This document shows, in pieces, positions 1-12,369 of a stretch of DNA of 64,000 nucleotides. The position numbers and the translations under genes are program-made. The stretch is from positions 15,153,753 to 15,217,752 of the forward strand of contig NC_031500.1 in the NCBI RefSeq assembly GCF_000237925.1. Direction: 5' to 3'. Position 1 is the stretch's first letter, and the number at the start of each line of letters is the position of its first letter. The stretch is from Schistosoma mansoni (lineage: Eukaryota; Platyhelminthes; Trematoda; Strigeidida; Schistosomatidae). Under the pieces are notes generated by a model. It was given only the letters and a program-made list of their open reading frames with translations. It did not search any database and was not told the origin of the DNA.

Positions 1-1671
1 TCCCTCTTTCACTGTGCTAACATAACGTATGAAAACTTAATCAGGTGCATATTCATACTGATATCTTAAATTATACCTGAGTAACTCAATCTAATAATGA
101 CCAGGTTAGCATTTATTTTGATTTTATATCCCATGTGTCATAAAACTGTAGTTTATTATCATAGTTCACGAAGTGATCTAAGTTAAACAACCCTTGCAAA
201 CTACAAATCACTGAATAGTGTTTTTTTCCTGGTATTCCAATTCTCAACAGTACGCATCCACGATCCCACATCACTTGTCATTTAATAGCACATTAAGAGG
301 ACTATATGATAAGCATGATTTACGACTTAGTTTGAATATATATATACCTCAGAAGCGACGCATGATGTGAAAAGTCATGGTGTGTATCAGATGGACGCAC
401 TGCTACTATTATAAACATTATTACGAATGTTTAAATAAGCATTCAATGAAAGAACAGCGACAGATTTATATCACTAACAAATCGCTTTGATAAGTCATAA
501 GAAAAAAAGACTTTCCACGTAAAAAAAGCAAAAAAACACTAAACATTTTCCTGTTTTGAACAACAGGGAATGGTATACACGCAAGCACACATGATCCCAG
601 ACATTAATAAATACTTACCAGCCCGTTGAATGAGCAGGAGAAGAGGGAAAAAAAGGCAGTGAAGGAAATATGTAGCAATGCTTTTTATCCGGTTTTTCTC
701 TCTACTTTTCTTTTTTGTCTTTTACAGCAAACAAACTATAAAACTAGGATAGAAACATGTCGACTAAAAGTAGTGGTAGTAGTACAAATGATAGTCAGTC
801 AGTAAGTAGTTAATTTATTGTCTAAAAGTACTGCTAACAACAATGTGTTTATTAACGAGAATAATCAGTGAAAATAATACATAAAAACAGATAGAGAACA
901 GAACAAGCAGGAAGAACAGTATTACATTGTACTGAATATATTCCAAAAGAAATAACCAAGAAAGAGAAAACTGTTAGCATCATAAAAAAAGTTTGTTTCA
1001 TTACTTGAAAATTGCCACTTATTTTTCTTTTTTTAAAAAAAAAAGGAAAACTGGTGGTAAGGAATTGATTCAATGGATGGAATTATTGTATTAGTTAAGT
1101 TGAATAGTTTCCAACACAGTGTATAGTTGTCCTTACAACTAATTACCAGGGTTTTAGTGGAAAGTTGTACCTAGTGGAATTTACTAAGATCAGGAATGGG
1201 ACAGTCATTGATGACCGTGACGTTATGTTGGGAATATGAAATAATGGATTTTGATTTTACGTTCCCAATATGTTATGCTTGCCGAGAAACTTAAGACGTA
1301 GGTGTATAGATGAAATGTACATAATGATTAATTTCATGGACTTGAAATATTTCAAATTTCCTATCCTTGTTCATAATTTTGTCAAACTAATCTGAGTCGC
1401 TTGAATGATGCATTCTTACTCAATCAATCAGTCGTACTCGGCTTTCAGTCACATTGTTTGTATAGCTGACCAAACGGAAGTAGTGTGGGTGAGATTTGAA
1501 AGTGTGACTGACTTATGGGGAAGTCGTGTACTTACCTTAACTACTAAGTTACCGCAATTAAATAGCATAAACTAGCGTTTCATTTAACAAGTTGACCATA
1601 ATGACAATAAAAAATTACAGTAATGTATTCAGTTATATGATTCAACAAAAAGCAAAGAGATTTCAACTTAC
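1..1671. other. Intron or flank of PSD-like gene, nothing recognised
   Basis: This is downstream of the donor site of the Sec7-encoding exon on the minus strand, so it should be intron of that gene. I searched the minus strand for the next Sec7 segment (asparagine-rich start, then an acidic-aromatic helix) and did not see it. The 73-residue minus-strand frame at 852-1073 is hydrophobic and AT-driven and looks like chance. Confidence 0.5.
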
Positions 1672-2282
1672 CGTTTACTTAAATGTTTGGCAACATCTGT
1701 TATACGGAAACCATCTAAATGGAAAAGTCTTTTAGCCAACCTAAAAGCTGCACTACGATCTGCAGCTTTTGGTGGTTGATGATATATTGATTCCGTAGTT
1801 GATTCACTGTCTTCTGATTCTGATGAGTCTGATGAAAAAGGTGGTAAGAGATCTTTTAAATTACTTTCTGTATTCTTAACACTACCATTAGTATCCTGTA
1901 ATATTTCATTAGGATGTGATTTAACTGGACAAGATGCGATATTTTCGCTTAAACCATTCATTAAATGTGTTGTTGTTGTCGCCGTTGTTACTGTTGATAA
2001 AGGGATTAGTGGTGCTACTGCGGACATGGTATGATTAGTTGATTTCGATGACATGGTTGTGCATTTATGAGAATCAACACGATTCGATGAAAGAGGTGGT
2101 AGTGGAGGATATGCATGTGTAGTTTTACACTTTGCTTTTATAGATAGACTTTTGTTAATTGAATAGTCTGAATGATCTACGTTATCATCATTATTGTTGC
2201 TATTATTATTATTATTATCATCATCATCATTAATATGACCATTTTCAGTTGATTTGACAGGTGAAGATAATCGATTATGCTG
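1672..2282 (-). CDS. PSD/EFA6-like Arf guanine-exchange factor, exon with start of Sec7 domain
   Basis: The exon runs from an acceptor (polypyrimidine then CAAAG, exon from 2282) to a GTAAGT donor at 1671. It encodes about 203 residues and ends in phase 2. Most of it is low complexity: an Asp/Asn run, Thr runs and a Ser/Glu-rich stretch. The last 25 or so residues change character to RLAKRLFHLDGFRI followed by DVAKHLSKR. That is the opening helix of the Sec7 domain as found in PSD/EFA6 proteins, which activate Arf6 at the plasma membrane by GDP/GTP exchange; BRAG/IQSEC and cytohesin Sec7 domains start differently. The catalytic loop with the glutamate finger would be in the next exons, outside the window. 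A 3-base alternative acceptor (exon from 2279) is also possible. Family assignment is by recognition of the motif. Confidence 0.8.
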
Positions 2283-2427
2283 CTTTGAGAAGAAAATAAA
2301 AACAAACAAAAAACCATGAAGTGGAGTTGAGTATAATTCATTGATATAATACATATTTAAGTTTATATCAAGATGCTGGATTATAGCTACTACCTTGATG
2401 CGGTTGGTCATGCTTGGATATCGTGCA

Positions 2428-3310
2428 TCAAGACTGGCCTGTGTCAACACCTGAACTAAGGATAAGGAGTGAAATAGTCGAACGCGTTGACAGCTTCACT
2501 TATCTTGGAAGTCTGATTAGTAATAATTGGTTAGTGTCTGACGAAATCTATGCACAGATTCACAAAACGCCTTTGGCTTTTGCCAACTTTACCTATGGCG
2601 AAGGTGAGATATCTGACTGTCAATTAAGGGATAAGTATACTGTGCAGCTGTTCGTTATGTTCTACTTTACGGATGCAAAACGTGGCCATTAAGAGTAGAA
2701 GATACTCTTAGGTTACCAGTATTTGATCACAGATTTCTTAGAAATATTTCTCACATCTGCTACGATCACCGGCTAAGTAATAGTGAGGTTACACACAGGG
2801 TATTAAGGAATGATGGCAAATCAGTTGATGAGGTTGTGAATCTTCATCAACTGAGATGGTTAGGCCACGTGTTACGTATGCCTGAAAAGCGATTACTAGG
2901 ACACTCAATGCTGACTAGTATTGAGAATGGTTGGAAGAGAGTTAGGGGCGACAAAATAAAAACGTGACATCAGTCATTGAAGTCACTAACTTCTAGTTTG
3001 AGCCATATTGGTAGATGCGGAATACTTGGCTGGGGTGACATGGCTCAGAATCGATCAGTGGCGTAGGTGCATATACTGTTTGTCTGACCTTAAACGATGA
3101 GATTAAAATTGCTTTTGTTCTACGAACTAACTCTTTCTCCCCGTATCATATCCTTATATGAGGTCTTTCTTTCATATATTGCTAACAATGAAGTAACTAC
3201 TTCTATGAATTCGATGTTCATCTTATTGTGCTAATGAGGTATGGCAACTTGGACCGATGCATATATGTGCCTGGTCCTACGTTGTAGATGAATGACTAAC
3301 TGATTGAATT
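2428..3310 (+). mobile_element. LINE-X: 5'-truncated non-LTR retrotransposon, RT C-terminal region
   Basis: Translation gives the post-catalytic part of a non-LTR reverse transcriptase: ELRIRSEIVERVDSFTYLGS, then frames matching HQLRWLGHVLRM and the region before the 3' end. Several frameshifts and stops break it. The 3' end runs into a short TGAATGACTAACTGATTGA-like tail. It lies in the large intron of the PSD-like gene, antisense to that gene. Its sequence is close to the copy at 12370-13250, including the 3' untranslated part. The exact clade (RTE or CR1-like) is not settled. Confidence 0.8.
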
Positions 3311-4890
3311 GAACTATATTGGGGCAGAAAAATCCCATTCTTAGGTAGAAACATGCCAGGCAGGTTGATTAGAGCGAAAAACGTATGGTTTGAGGGCGAA
3401 GTTTTACTGCTGATAGTGTATGTATGGATGTGACGACAGAATTGCGCAGCCTTCAGACAACCAGAACCTCCAAGATTCTACCTTTTCATAAAGGCAGGAG
3501 GGTTTAGGATAAGGTCGGTCTAAAAATTAGCACCTCACTTAGCATAATCGACTTTCTTTTCCATAAAGGCGTGGAATTAACTCATCTAAGACTACTTGGA
3601 AAAAGTAGTATGTGATCAGCTTCAAGAAATAGTCTCCTGGACACTACAATCATGCTTCCAGGTCGTCAAGATCCTGTTTTCTTTTCAGGTATCTTAGATA
3701 ACTGGCTGACATAAAAAGATCAGTCAATCATCATCAGTGTAAGACTTGATATAAAAATATGTATTGTTGCACGTGACAACACATATTATATAAGCACAGC
3801 AAGAAAAAGGAATCACAATATAAAAAATGAAAAAGAATCAGTTTAAGCTGTAGTACAAATCTTACCACCAGGAAATACAATTCAAAAGAGAGAAATTAGA
3901 TAGAAAAATGCAGTTATGAATGACGGTTATCACAATATTTACAGGGATAGAGAGTGAATGTGACCTATTTTACTCCCTTAAAACTGATAATATACGTGAA
4001 AATTGACTCGGTAAAGTATTATTGACTGACACCTGTTATTATTAATCAATACATGGAAATCGGCATGACAATATGATACTCAGAGTTGGAAGTGAATCTG
4101 GATGCGGAACCTCTCAGCTGATACGCTACACCAGCATAGCGAGATAAATTAACAAGAAAAATGGAGTTTAAATAATCATTGCTTGAAAGGTAGTAGGTAA
4201 AATTACATGCGGAGAATATAGTCCGAGAAGGAATGAATTCACTTGATGAAAGTATGAAACAACATTGGAACATAATCAATGAGAAGATAAAAAAATGAAT
4301 GCATATAAATCACTGGGACTAATTTGGAGACATAGCTTAAGATGTGCAGTGTTATGAATACATCTCTGGTCACTGGGGATTTTACTACTTTCAAACAACC
4401 CAAGCGTGAGCTAAGAATGAAGAAGCGAACTATATTTTTAGGTTTTATACTACTAAATTGAATTATGTACATTAACGCAGCGGTAATAAATGATGTAGTG
4501 GACCATATGGATCCAATAAACGAAAATACTATTTGATTATTGAGAATTTTCGAACTTTTTCATACATGATCTTAACTTACGAACTAACTTTTTACCACAT
4601 GCCGATAAACGAAAATGTACCACATAATAGTGTAATGTAGTAGATCAGATTACCAAACTTCACCATACCAAATAGAGGTGAATGAAGCGCATATATGGTA
4701 CGTTCGCCCATCAGTTAACTACATATACAAAGCGGGATGAAATTATCAAGACCATTCATGAGGTGTCGAAGTATTAGCAATATCAGCAGTAGCAGAAAAC
4801 ATTAGTTATACAAAATATGAATTCAAGGATGAGTTTGAAGAATAGGAAATTCAAGGTAATTTTTTGAACTGAAAACCTAAGGGAAGAAAA
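3311..4890. other. No recognised feature
   Basis: AT-rich intronic DNA of the PSD-like gene. Short frames at 4046-4279 and 4239-4472 (minus) have no recognisable motif or splice context. I see no repeat shared with the rest of the window. Confidence 0.4.
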
Positions 4891-4894
4891 ATAG

Positions 4895-5470
4895 TCGATG
4901 CATCTGGTTCATGTCACCCAAAGTCTTTTAACCACTGGTTACGACTATCGTGTGAACCCTTATCAGGTGGTCTGAAACTATCATCACGGCTCAGTTCCAT
5001 CGTTAATGAGTTCATGCACTGATATCATGTCTTAGTTTGACCACATCTAACTTTCCTTAAACATACTTTTACACAAGCAAGCATTGCCCATCAAAGTAAA
5101 CAATAGTTAGATATGCGTATAACATGTCCTATCCACCTAGGTCCATGACAATTCACAACCTTATCAACCAATTTGGCATATTAACTTGTTACCCTATATC
5201 TAACCTCACCATTGCTTACTCGATAGTTCCAATATAAATGACCAATGCTTCGAAGGTATCTATGATTAAATACTAGTAACCTAAGATTATTCTCCATTTT
5301 TAAAGGGTACGTTTCATAGCCACAAGGTAAAACAGAGAGAACAACTGTGTATGGTATTTGTTCTTTGGTTGGCAGACTGACATGTAACTTACGCCAGTGG
5401 TATCGCAAGTTGGCAATGTCTAATCAATCTTACTGTCATAGACACTACTATTACATCTACTAACTTTTGG
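4895..5470 (-). mobile_element. LINE-X, degenerate minus-strand copy
   Basis: On the minus strand, 5181-5408 reads LLVFNHRYLRSIGHLYWNYR, which lines up with the LLVFDHRCLRNIAHICWDYR-type segment seen in the better copy at 12600-12740. It is heavily mutated and older than the two plus-strand copies. The left limit is uncertain. Confidence 0.6.
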
Positions 5471-6254
5471 GATTAAACTTTTAATTTTATTTTGTCATGG
5501 AGATGTGATGTGGCAACGTGGGTCGGTGTTCATTTGTTGTTTTGACTAAATCAATGATTACAAATACAATAGTTTACGAGCTATAAAATAAACTTGGTGC
5601 ATAAAACTGAATCTTTAAAAAAATAATGTGAGGTTGATGAGCTTTAAAAGAAAGCAAACATACCTTATAGATATTAGGATGTTAATTTACAGTCGGTGTT
5701 ACAAGGAATGTTCCACCATTTTCTGTAGTAACTTCCTAATTACTCGACCCCAAAAAGTATACCACGAATTGTAGAAACAACGAGCATAACCTTACGGTTA
5801 GTTGGATAAAAACTTATACAAAAATATGCAACCAGTACTAACTTAGTAATGAGTTAAAAGAGATGACAGGATAAAGCAGTTATCTAATTAGTAAAAATCA
5901 ATGTGGAGACTGAAATAAATATGCGTTTGCCTGACTTGTCATACCCATACCAGTAAGGTAAAACAATACTATAGCAGCAAAGATAATGAGAATATGATTG
6001 CATATGAAAAGTTATTATCATTGAGAAAACAAGACAAGGTAAGATAACAAAAAAGAAATTTCAGGTTATTAACAAGAAACTAATTTAAGCATTACATGCA
6101 TTACTACTTTCCACTTAATTAAATAAGCACCAATAACCATCATCCTATATACATGTAGAACAATGACTACTTGGTGATTAAAGCGTTCAACTTTCAGCTA
6201 TTAAGTTCTCAGTTCGAACTCCGCTCTATCCTACTTTAGTTCAAGCAACCAAAT
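5471..6254. other. No recognised feature
   Basis: AT-rich intronic DNA with no coding or repeat signal that I can support. Confidence 0.4.
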
Positions 6255-6790
6255 TATTTATTTATTTAAACACATAAATATTGGTACAAAGAGGCACCAG
6301 ATACATATGCGCCACACAAATCTCTTTCGATTTGTGTGAGGACTGTGATACTGCCCAGGTGCCCAAACTGAAACAGGTGGTTTTCTTAAAGGGCCACACC
6401 CGGAGCCTTTGACCTACAGATCTGATCCACAAGACAGTGGAGCATCGTAAGGAGATGCAGTCTCATGGTAGCCGGTGACCAACAATTGATTCATACGCCA
6501 TTTGTTCCCTCAGAATACTAGAGCCCATGTGCACCATTGGTTTGGAATCAGGGTTTTCCAACTCCCCTAGGTGGACTTTCCATGTCCATCAACCCGGTTG
6601 AAGCGCCGGTCATTCGCTTTCCGTCCTCTTCTCAATTTTGTAAACAACACCCCCACCAGGAGAAGGCAATGAGTAGGACTTCCTTGGCAGAGGCTATATA
6701 CGCGTGGCCATGTGAGAGCATTTGGAGAGGGAGAGCTGACTTTCCACACTCTCGGGCGTACTAGGGCATTTGGGGGCATTTTATTAGCTT
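6255..6790 (-). repeat. Rep1 element, near full-length, minus strand
   Basis: Rep1 is a ~530-bp interspersed element that ends (in its own sense) in ATATTTATGTGTTTAAATAAA followed by AAAT-type repeats, so it was probably mobilised by a LINE-type reverse transcriptase. This copy matches those at 7795-8330, 32975-33500 and 39016-39535 along the whole length. It faces the 7795 copy across a triplet microsatellite. Confidence 0.8.
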
Positions 6791-6954
6791 TCACACTTGG
6801 GATGTAGCTCATACCCAAGTACCTGATGTATAATTTAACTACTTTGATTCATTAAATTTTGTTTTATACAAACAGATAATCAATGGAGAAAGTACAAAAA
6901 TGTAACCATCCAATACTGAATATGTTGTTTATACAGACGCTTAGCAATTGCGAT

Positions 6955-7205
6955 TTCACTTCTACTACTACTACTACAACTACCACTACAACTACTACTA
7001 CAACTACTACTACAACTACTACAACTACTACTACAACTACTACAACTACTACAACTACAACTACTACTACAACTACTACAACTACAACTACTACTACTAC
7101 TACTACTACAACTACTACTACTACTACTACAACTACTACTACAACTACTACAACTACTACTACAACTACTACAACTACTACAACTACTACTACTACTACT
7201 ACTAA
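6955..7205 (+). repeat. ACT/ACA triplet microsatellite, ~250 bp
   Basis: An almost unbroken run of ACT and ACA triplets. It is open in several frames and would give poly-Thr, Tyr/Asn or poly-Ser/Cys products, but there is no sign of real coding use. It sits between two inverted Rep1 copies. Confidence 0.95.
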
Positions 7206-7794
7206 TATTTACACACAAACAAAAAAACGCACACAAGTATAAATATATGGATAGATAGATATACAGTTGGTTATTATTGATCGTCCAATAAATCGTTATT
7301 TGTCTGATAGTGTGAATTTATTATTATTTTTTTCATTTGTTTTGCACAGTATGATTTAAAAATTTTTGTTTGGTCGTAAATACGTCCAATTTTCTATCTT
7401 TGCAACAACAAAAAAAATTGGACGGGATAAAATCAGTTTCATAAAAATAAACAGACATATGCACATACACACAAAATATTATCGACAATTTCATGTAGAG
7501 TAATAATGATGAGATGTTAAAAGGAATAGGGAGAATGTGAGAGAATAGTAAAACAATACAATTCTAATATGGTTCCAATGAAAATTAATGGTAGTAGATG
7601 ATAGAAATAGTTATGTGAAATGGATTAATTTAATTGAAGTAGTTTGGAGATAAAGAAAAATGTTAATTTTGAAGTAATTATTCGAGAACCTAACTAACCT
7701 TGTTCGGATTTGCCTGTTTCACATGTAATTAATGTGTAGTAACATCGGTATAATACTCAAAAAATTAGGTTGAACACATAAAATCTAAGTTGAC

Positions 7795-8330
7795 TGGAGA
7801 GTTCCCCCAAATGCCCTGGTATGGCCGACAGTGGGGGAGAGTCCGCTCTCCTTCTCGAAATGCTCTCACATGGCCACGCGTAAATAGCCTGTCAGGGAAG
7901 TCCTACTCACTGCCTTCTCGTGGCATTACTGTTGTTTACGGAATTGAGGGGACGAAAAGCGAATGTCCGGTGCTTCAACCGGGTTGGTGGACACAGAAAA
8001 TCCAATTAGGGGAGTTGGAAAACCCTGATTCCAAACCAATGGTGCACATGGGATCCAGTATCCTGAAGGAACAAATGGCGTATGAATCAATTGTTGGTCA
8101 CCGGTTACCATGGGAATGCATCTCCTCACGATACTCCACTGCCTTGTGGATCAGATCTGTAGGTCAAAGGCTCCGGGTGTGGCCCTTTAAGAAAACCACC
8201 TGTTTCAGTTTGGGCACCTGGGCAGTATCACAGTCTTCACACAAATCGAAAGAGATTTGTGTGGCGCATATGTATCTGGTGCCTCTTTGTACCAATATTT
8301 ATGTGTTTAAATAAAAATAAATAAAAAATA
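7795..8330 (+). repeat. Rep1 element, near full-length, plus strand
   Basis: Full match to Rep1 from the start (CCCCCAAATGCCCTGGTATG) to the terminal TTTAAATAAAAATAAATAAA tail. A 174-codon frame crosses it, but other copies do not keep the frame, so it is probably not translated. Confidence 0.8.
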
Positions 8331-8639
8331 AATAGAATGTGCACTTATATTCAAATCAACAAGATAAATGAACTATTTATTTAGTGACAAATCGGAATGG
8401 TTGATGATATCGATTTTTAAGCGACAAACAACTATATATATAAACGAAATTTGTTTGCACTTAGTTTTATAGTTACATTACGATCGATCACTACAGCTGA
8501 TAGTGCACATGTACTTTACGTAAAAAAGATCCAGAATAACAATCCCGGTAAATAAAATAGCAGGGATTATTGTTATTATTAACATTGAGTATCGGTGACA
8601 TATCGAGTACTGAGAGGAATGAAAATTAACTTTCGTTAG

Positions 8640-8641
<2 letters not shown>

Positions 8642-8683
<42 letters not shown>
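8642..8683. repeat. AT dinucleotide repeat
   Basis: Pure TA/AT alternation of about 42 bp. Confidence 0.98.
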
Positions 8684-8686
<3 letters not shown>

Positions 8687-9019
8687 TCAGTTCAAATTGC
8701 CATATCACATTCACACAGTGAGCCAAAATTATTAAGACCAAAATTATTAAGACAAAACTCAAAGGTATGGGAAAATAGTAACAATATCAATAGTAGTAAT
8801 GCTAACTATCGAAAATAAGAAGCAAAAAGGCACAAAAAGATATTTTGGATTCAGGAACCATGGAAAGAGCGATGGTACTTGGGCCATTGTGCACGATTCT
8901 GAGTTAAGTCGCCCAAATTCTCTAATCATGCGTTACAATAATTACTTAAATCCCAACTGGGTAGTCTATGTCTTCTTACATCACCAAGTTTAAAGATCAA
9001 TAACTTTCTAGACTGGTGC

Positions 9020-9580
9020 CATCATTCGGCTCATCTATTCTTAGTTTTACTCCAGCCTTCTCCTATACCAGACAATATCGTCCGTCGAAGTAGGTGGTGG
9101 TTGGACATGAGTTTTACACGTCCCAACGATCTCATCATTGACAGATTTGCCATTTTCAACTGGTCAGTGAGTCAGTTAGTCCAATGAAATTTTATTTAGT
9201 ACCTTATGGCTAACCTCAGAATTGCTCTCTAAATGGTCTCAATATAACTGAACAATGCTTTGAAGTTATCTATGAACAAACTTTAGGAACCTACGAATAT
9301 TTACTTTTTTGATAGTTATTTCACGCTCATAAGGTAGAAGTGAACTGTTGCGTAGTAAACTCATCCTTTGCTTACTAGAAGCAAATCTTGCCTACTCCAT
9401 CAATCAGAAGTTGCCCAAGACTAATATTTTTTTTAAAAGGTTGCAAGATTTCGTCAGATACCAACCCACTGGGGCTGATGAGACTTTCCAGATAAGTGAA
9501 GTGGTCAAAGAGCTTAACGTCAGTCAACAAAACGACTGTATGTTTATCCCCATAACAAAAAATGAATGATCGACTTAGTC
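9020..9580 (-). mobile_element. LINE-X, degenerate minus-strand copy
   Basis: The minus-strand frame over 9375-9587 contains FDHFTYLESLISPSGLVSDE, matching VDSFTYLGSLISNNGLVSDE of the copy at 12420-12490. The part at 9190-9300 resembles the later DHRCLRNIA segment. Many substitutions; old. Confidence 0.65.
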
Positions 9581-10763
9581 TGAGCATATATTTTTCACAT
9601 TACAAAGGGTTTGGATAGATTCCAACAATTTCACTTTTTAAGATGTAAAACAAGAGGAAAAAGACTTCTTGAGAGCTTTTAAATCCCCTAAAGAATTGGT
9701 ATTAGAATGTTCACAATTTTTTCCTGTTTTTGACCAACCACCTTTCTTAGTACAATCAGACGACTTGAAGAGAAATCTAAAGCCAAAGCGTATATAACCT
9801 TACTCTACTGATATTTTTTACATTTTTGAGGTAGTCGTTAGTGCTTCCATATTTGAAACGTAATTTAATTTTACTCGAGTGAACTGTTTGTGAATTTTAT
9901 TAAATTTGTTTCAGTAATATTTGTAATTAGCCTTCATCGTCATTATCGAACTTTTTGAAATTTGCAATATGTAAAACTGCACAGAACCCTTTCAATTATT
10001 TTAGTATTTTCTTTACTTTAATGACGCTGTAGTGTATGCTACCCACAAGGGCGTTTGTAAGTAACGTGTAGTGAGACGTGGTGTCGAAGACGCATAGAGT
10101 GAAGAGTTTTAGTGCATCAAAAGCACGGCGTTGTCAGAAACACTTGGAAGCCAGTAGAGAAGACAGTTCAGATTGTAGAACACACTGGAAGATGCAAGTT
10201 GACGGTTGAAGGCTATGTATATGTTCAGCTTTGGGTCGCGCTTTAAGTGAGGAGTAGTAGCACTACCCGTCTAGTTAAACTGAAATAGTTGCGGCAGAAT
10301 CCGGATAGAAAACATATTTGTTGGAAGTTCAGTGCCCTAACCACTGGACCACTGCTTTACACTATATGAAATGAACAGTATATGCAATAGATCTATATCA
10401 CCAAAACTAATTAATTTGGAATTCCTCTGATTTTCACATTCACATCATCATAAGATTTCCTGATTCTTACCAAGATGAAATATTTTGTTGAAAATTAGAA
10501 ATATATTATGGGTCTTTTCTTAACATTGAACAAGTCAAATTAACTTTGTCATTAAAAGACAGCGATAGGTTAGTTAAAGTTTTTAATGACCAAGGAAGCA
10601 TGAAGAATTGTTCACTGGAGTTCAAAAAACAATGAAAGAGATAATAGTATCGAGAGAGACACATCTAAGCATTCGTCAAAGCAGCTACAGTTATATAATT
10701 AACTGGTCTAGTTATACGTTAGACAGTACAAAACAATCAGGTTATATGCATAAATACACTTAC
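9581..10763. other. Intronic DNA, possible relic of a tRNA-headed repeat
   Basis: Intron of the PSD-like gene. On the minus strand at about 10330-10358 there is a tRNA box-A-like string (AGTGGTCCAGTGGTTAGGGC). No box B or hammerhead was found with it, so this is only a hint of an old short retroposon. Confidence 0.3.
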
Positions 10764-11604
10764 TCCATGTGCAGATCTTTTATTCAACGATAAGTCGGAT
10801 ACTAGTGAACCATTTTTTGAGGCTTGGTTAACCTGAGATGCTATTGGATTAGACTTCATTGTCGGACGATGACTACTCTCAAGATAATTATTATTGTTAT
10901 ATGAAACTGGTACTGGGATACGCGATTTAAGGTTTGACGAATTCGATAAAGTGTTATTAGCACTTAACATAGCATCAGATGACGATGATGGTTCAGTCAA
11001 TTTCAACTGTTCGCCACCACCGACAGGTTTATTTGATTTAGGAGGGATGAAAAATGAAGTGGTTTTTTTTAAAGACATACAAGAACGTGGTAATTGATGA
11101 GTATTTTGTAATGATTCACCAATAAGTAATCCATTATGTGAACAACCATTCCTATAATCATCAGGATCATGTATAACGGTAGCAACAGTAGCGGGAGTAT
11201 GTGATGAAGATGAAGATAATGATAGTGATTTGTTAGAATTATTCGATGTCAATGTAATTGCTGTTGAATCACTTGGTGATTCTGATGATAATACTCCACC
11301 ACCGCTGGGAGTACAAGCTAAACTATCCAAACCGCATATTGATGACGATGATGATGAAGTACTATCATCCATGAATTTTAAATCATTTGAACAATTATTT
11401 TGATTATTGAGTGGCGATAAAGGTTCAGTAGTTATTATGAATTTAGAACATTCATGGCTAACATTTGGAATCGCATTTGTTGTTAATGGTGTTGTTGGTA
11501 AATCATTTTTACCAGTTACTGAATGTGAATAGAAACACTTTAATGAATTTTTTTTGAATTGACGAGGATGATTATCATTAGAACAATTGGATCCTGTTTC
11601 CATA
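10764..11604 (-). CDS. PSD/EFA6-like protein, upstream low-complexity exon
   Basis: This minus-strand exon is open for 280 codons. It lies between an acceptor (TTTTCCCAG, exon from 11604) and a GTAAGT donor at 10763. It ends in phase 0, and the next exon at 2282 begins in phase 0, so the two join cleanly across an 8.5-kb intron. The product is rich in Ser, Asn, Thr and Pro with several poly-Ser and poly-Asn runs and no folded domain, as expected for the disordered N-terminal region of EFA6-type exchange factors. An ATG lies one base into the exon. It could be the start codon, but the acceptor just before it suggests that coding sequence or a 5' UTR continues upstream. Codon use strongly favours A/T third positions. 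Confidence 0.75.
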
Positions 11605-12303
11605 CTGGGAAAATAATAACAATAACCATATAAGTACCACTAAGAAATCAAAAAAGAATATAATTTATATGATAGTTAGTGAAAGAATTTATGAAAAAAA
11701 GATCATAATGAATATTTTAAACATGGTTTTGGTACTACTTGGTCATTCTACACGGTTTGTTAAATTTATTTGCATACGGCGACGACGAAGGTTATTAGTT
11801 GCAATAGGTAAGATGAACTCTGTTTACATGGTTCCTATATACATACACAAACAACTTGAACATTATGTTTGAAACGAGAACAATATGTTTGGCAAAAATT
11901 AAATTCACTCAGAAAAGTTATGGTACTTTTTCTACCAAGATGAATGATTAACAATCTTGTAATTTGTCTACCAGGTTTAAATAAACGTACTCGGCTTTAA
12001 ACTATATATTGTTGTTTTACAGTTACTAATGCTACTTGGCTCCCTAAACCGAAGTGATACGAGATTTGAATATGAGATCCCATAATTGAAAGTAGTGTAA
12101 TTTTACAAGTGCTAAGCCATCACTTTACAGATGATTCGTAATCTAGAACTGGTTCATTTCGAAGTCAGTGAAAGGGAAGTAATTTTTCTAATGCACTAAA
12201 GTAAACAATAAACTCGGAGATAAAATAAGTTGGAAATATTCATTTTACCAAGTTATTCGGTTGTTCTACAAATCTGTCAAACTTGAAAAAAATGAATTAA
12301 AGT
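11605..12303. other. Upstream of last recognised PSD-like exon, nothing recognised
   Basis: Lies upstream of the acceptor of the PSD-like exon, so it is intron or 5' flank. No promoter motif can be supported. Confidence 0.4.
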
Positions 12304-12369
12304 TATTTATTATTTATTTGAACACGAAAATATTGGTACAAGAGGGCACCAGATATATATGCGCCACAC
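12304..12369 (-). repeat. Rep1 3' end fused to LINE-X
   Basis: These 66 bp match the last part of Rep1 (minus sense) from the AAAT tail to the CACACAA point, where the sequence switches directly into LINE-X. The other LINE-X copy has unrelated sequence at the same point, so the two pieces were joined here. Confidence 0.75.

Noticed and set aside
6880-7242. Three open frames (poly-Thr, Ser/Cys-rich, Tyr/Asn-rich) over the triplet repeat
   Set aside because: They follow directly from the ACT/ACA microsatellite being free of stops in several frames; no conserved flank or splice context.
7790-8314. 174-codon frame in Rep1
   Set aside because: The other full-length Rep1 copies do not keep this frame, and the copies read as non-coding retroposons with an AAAT tail.
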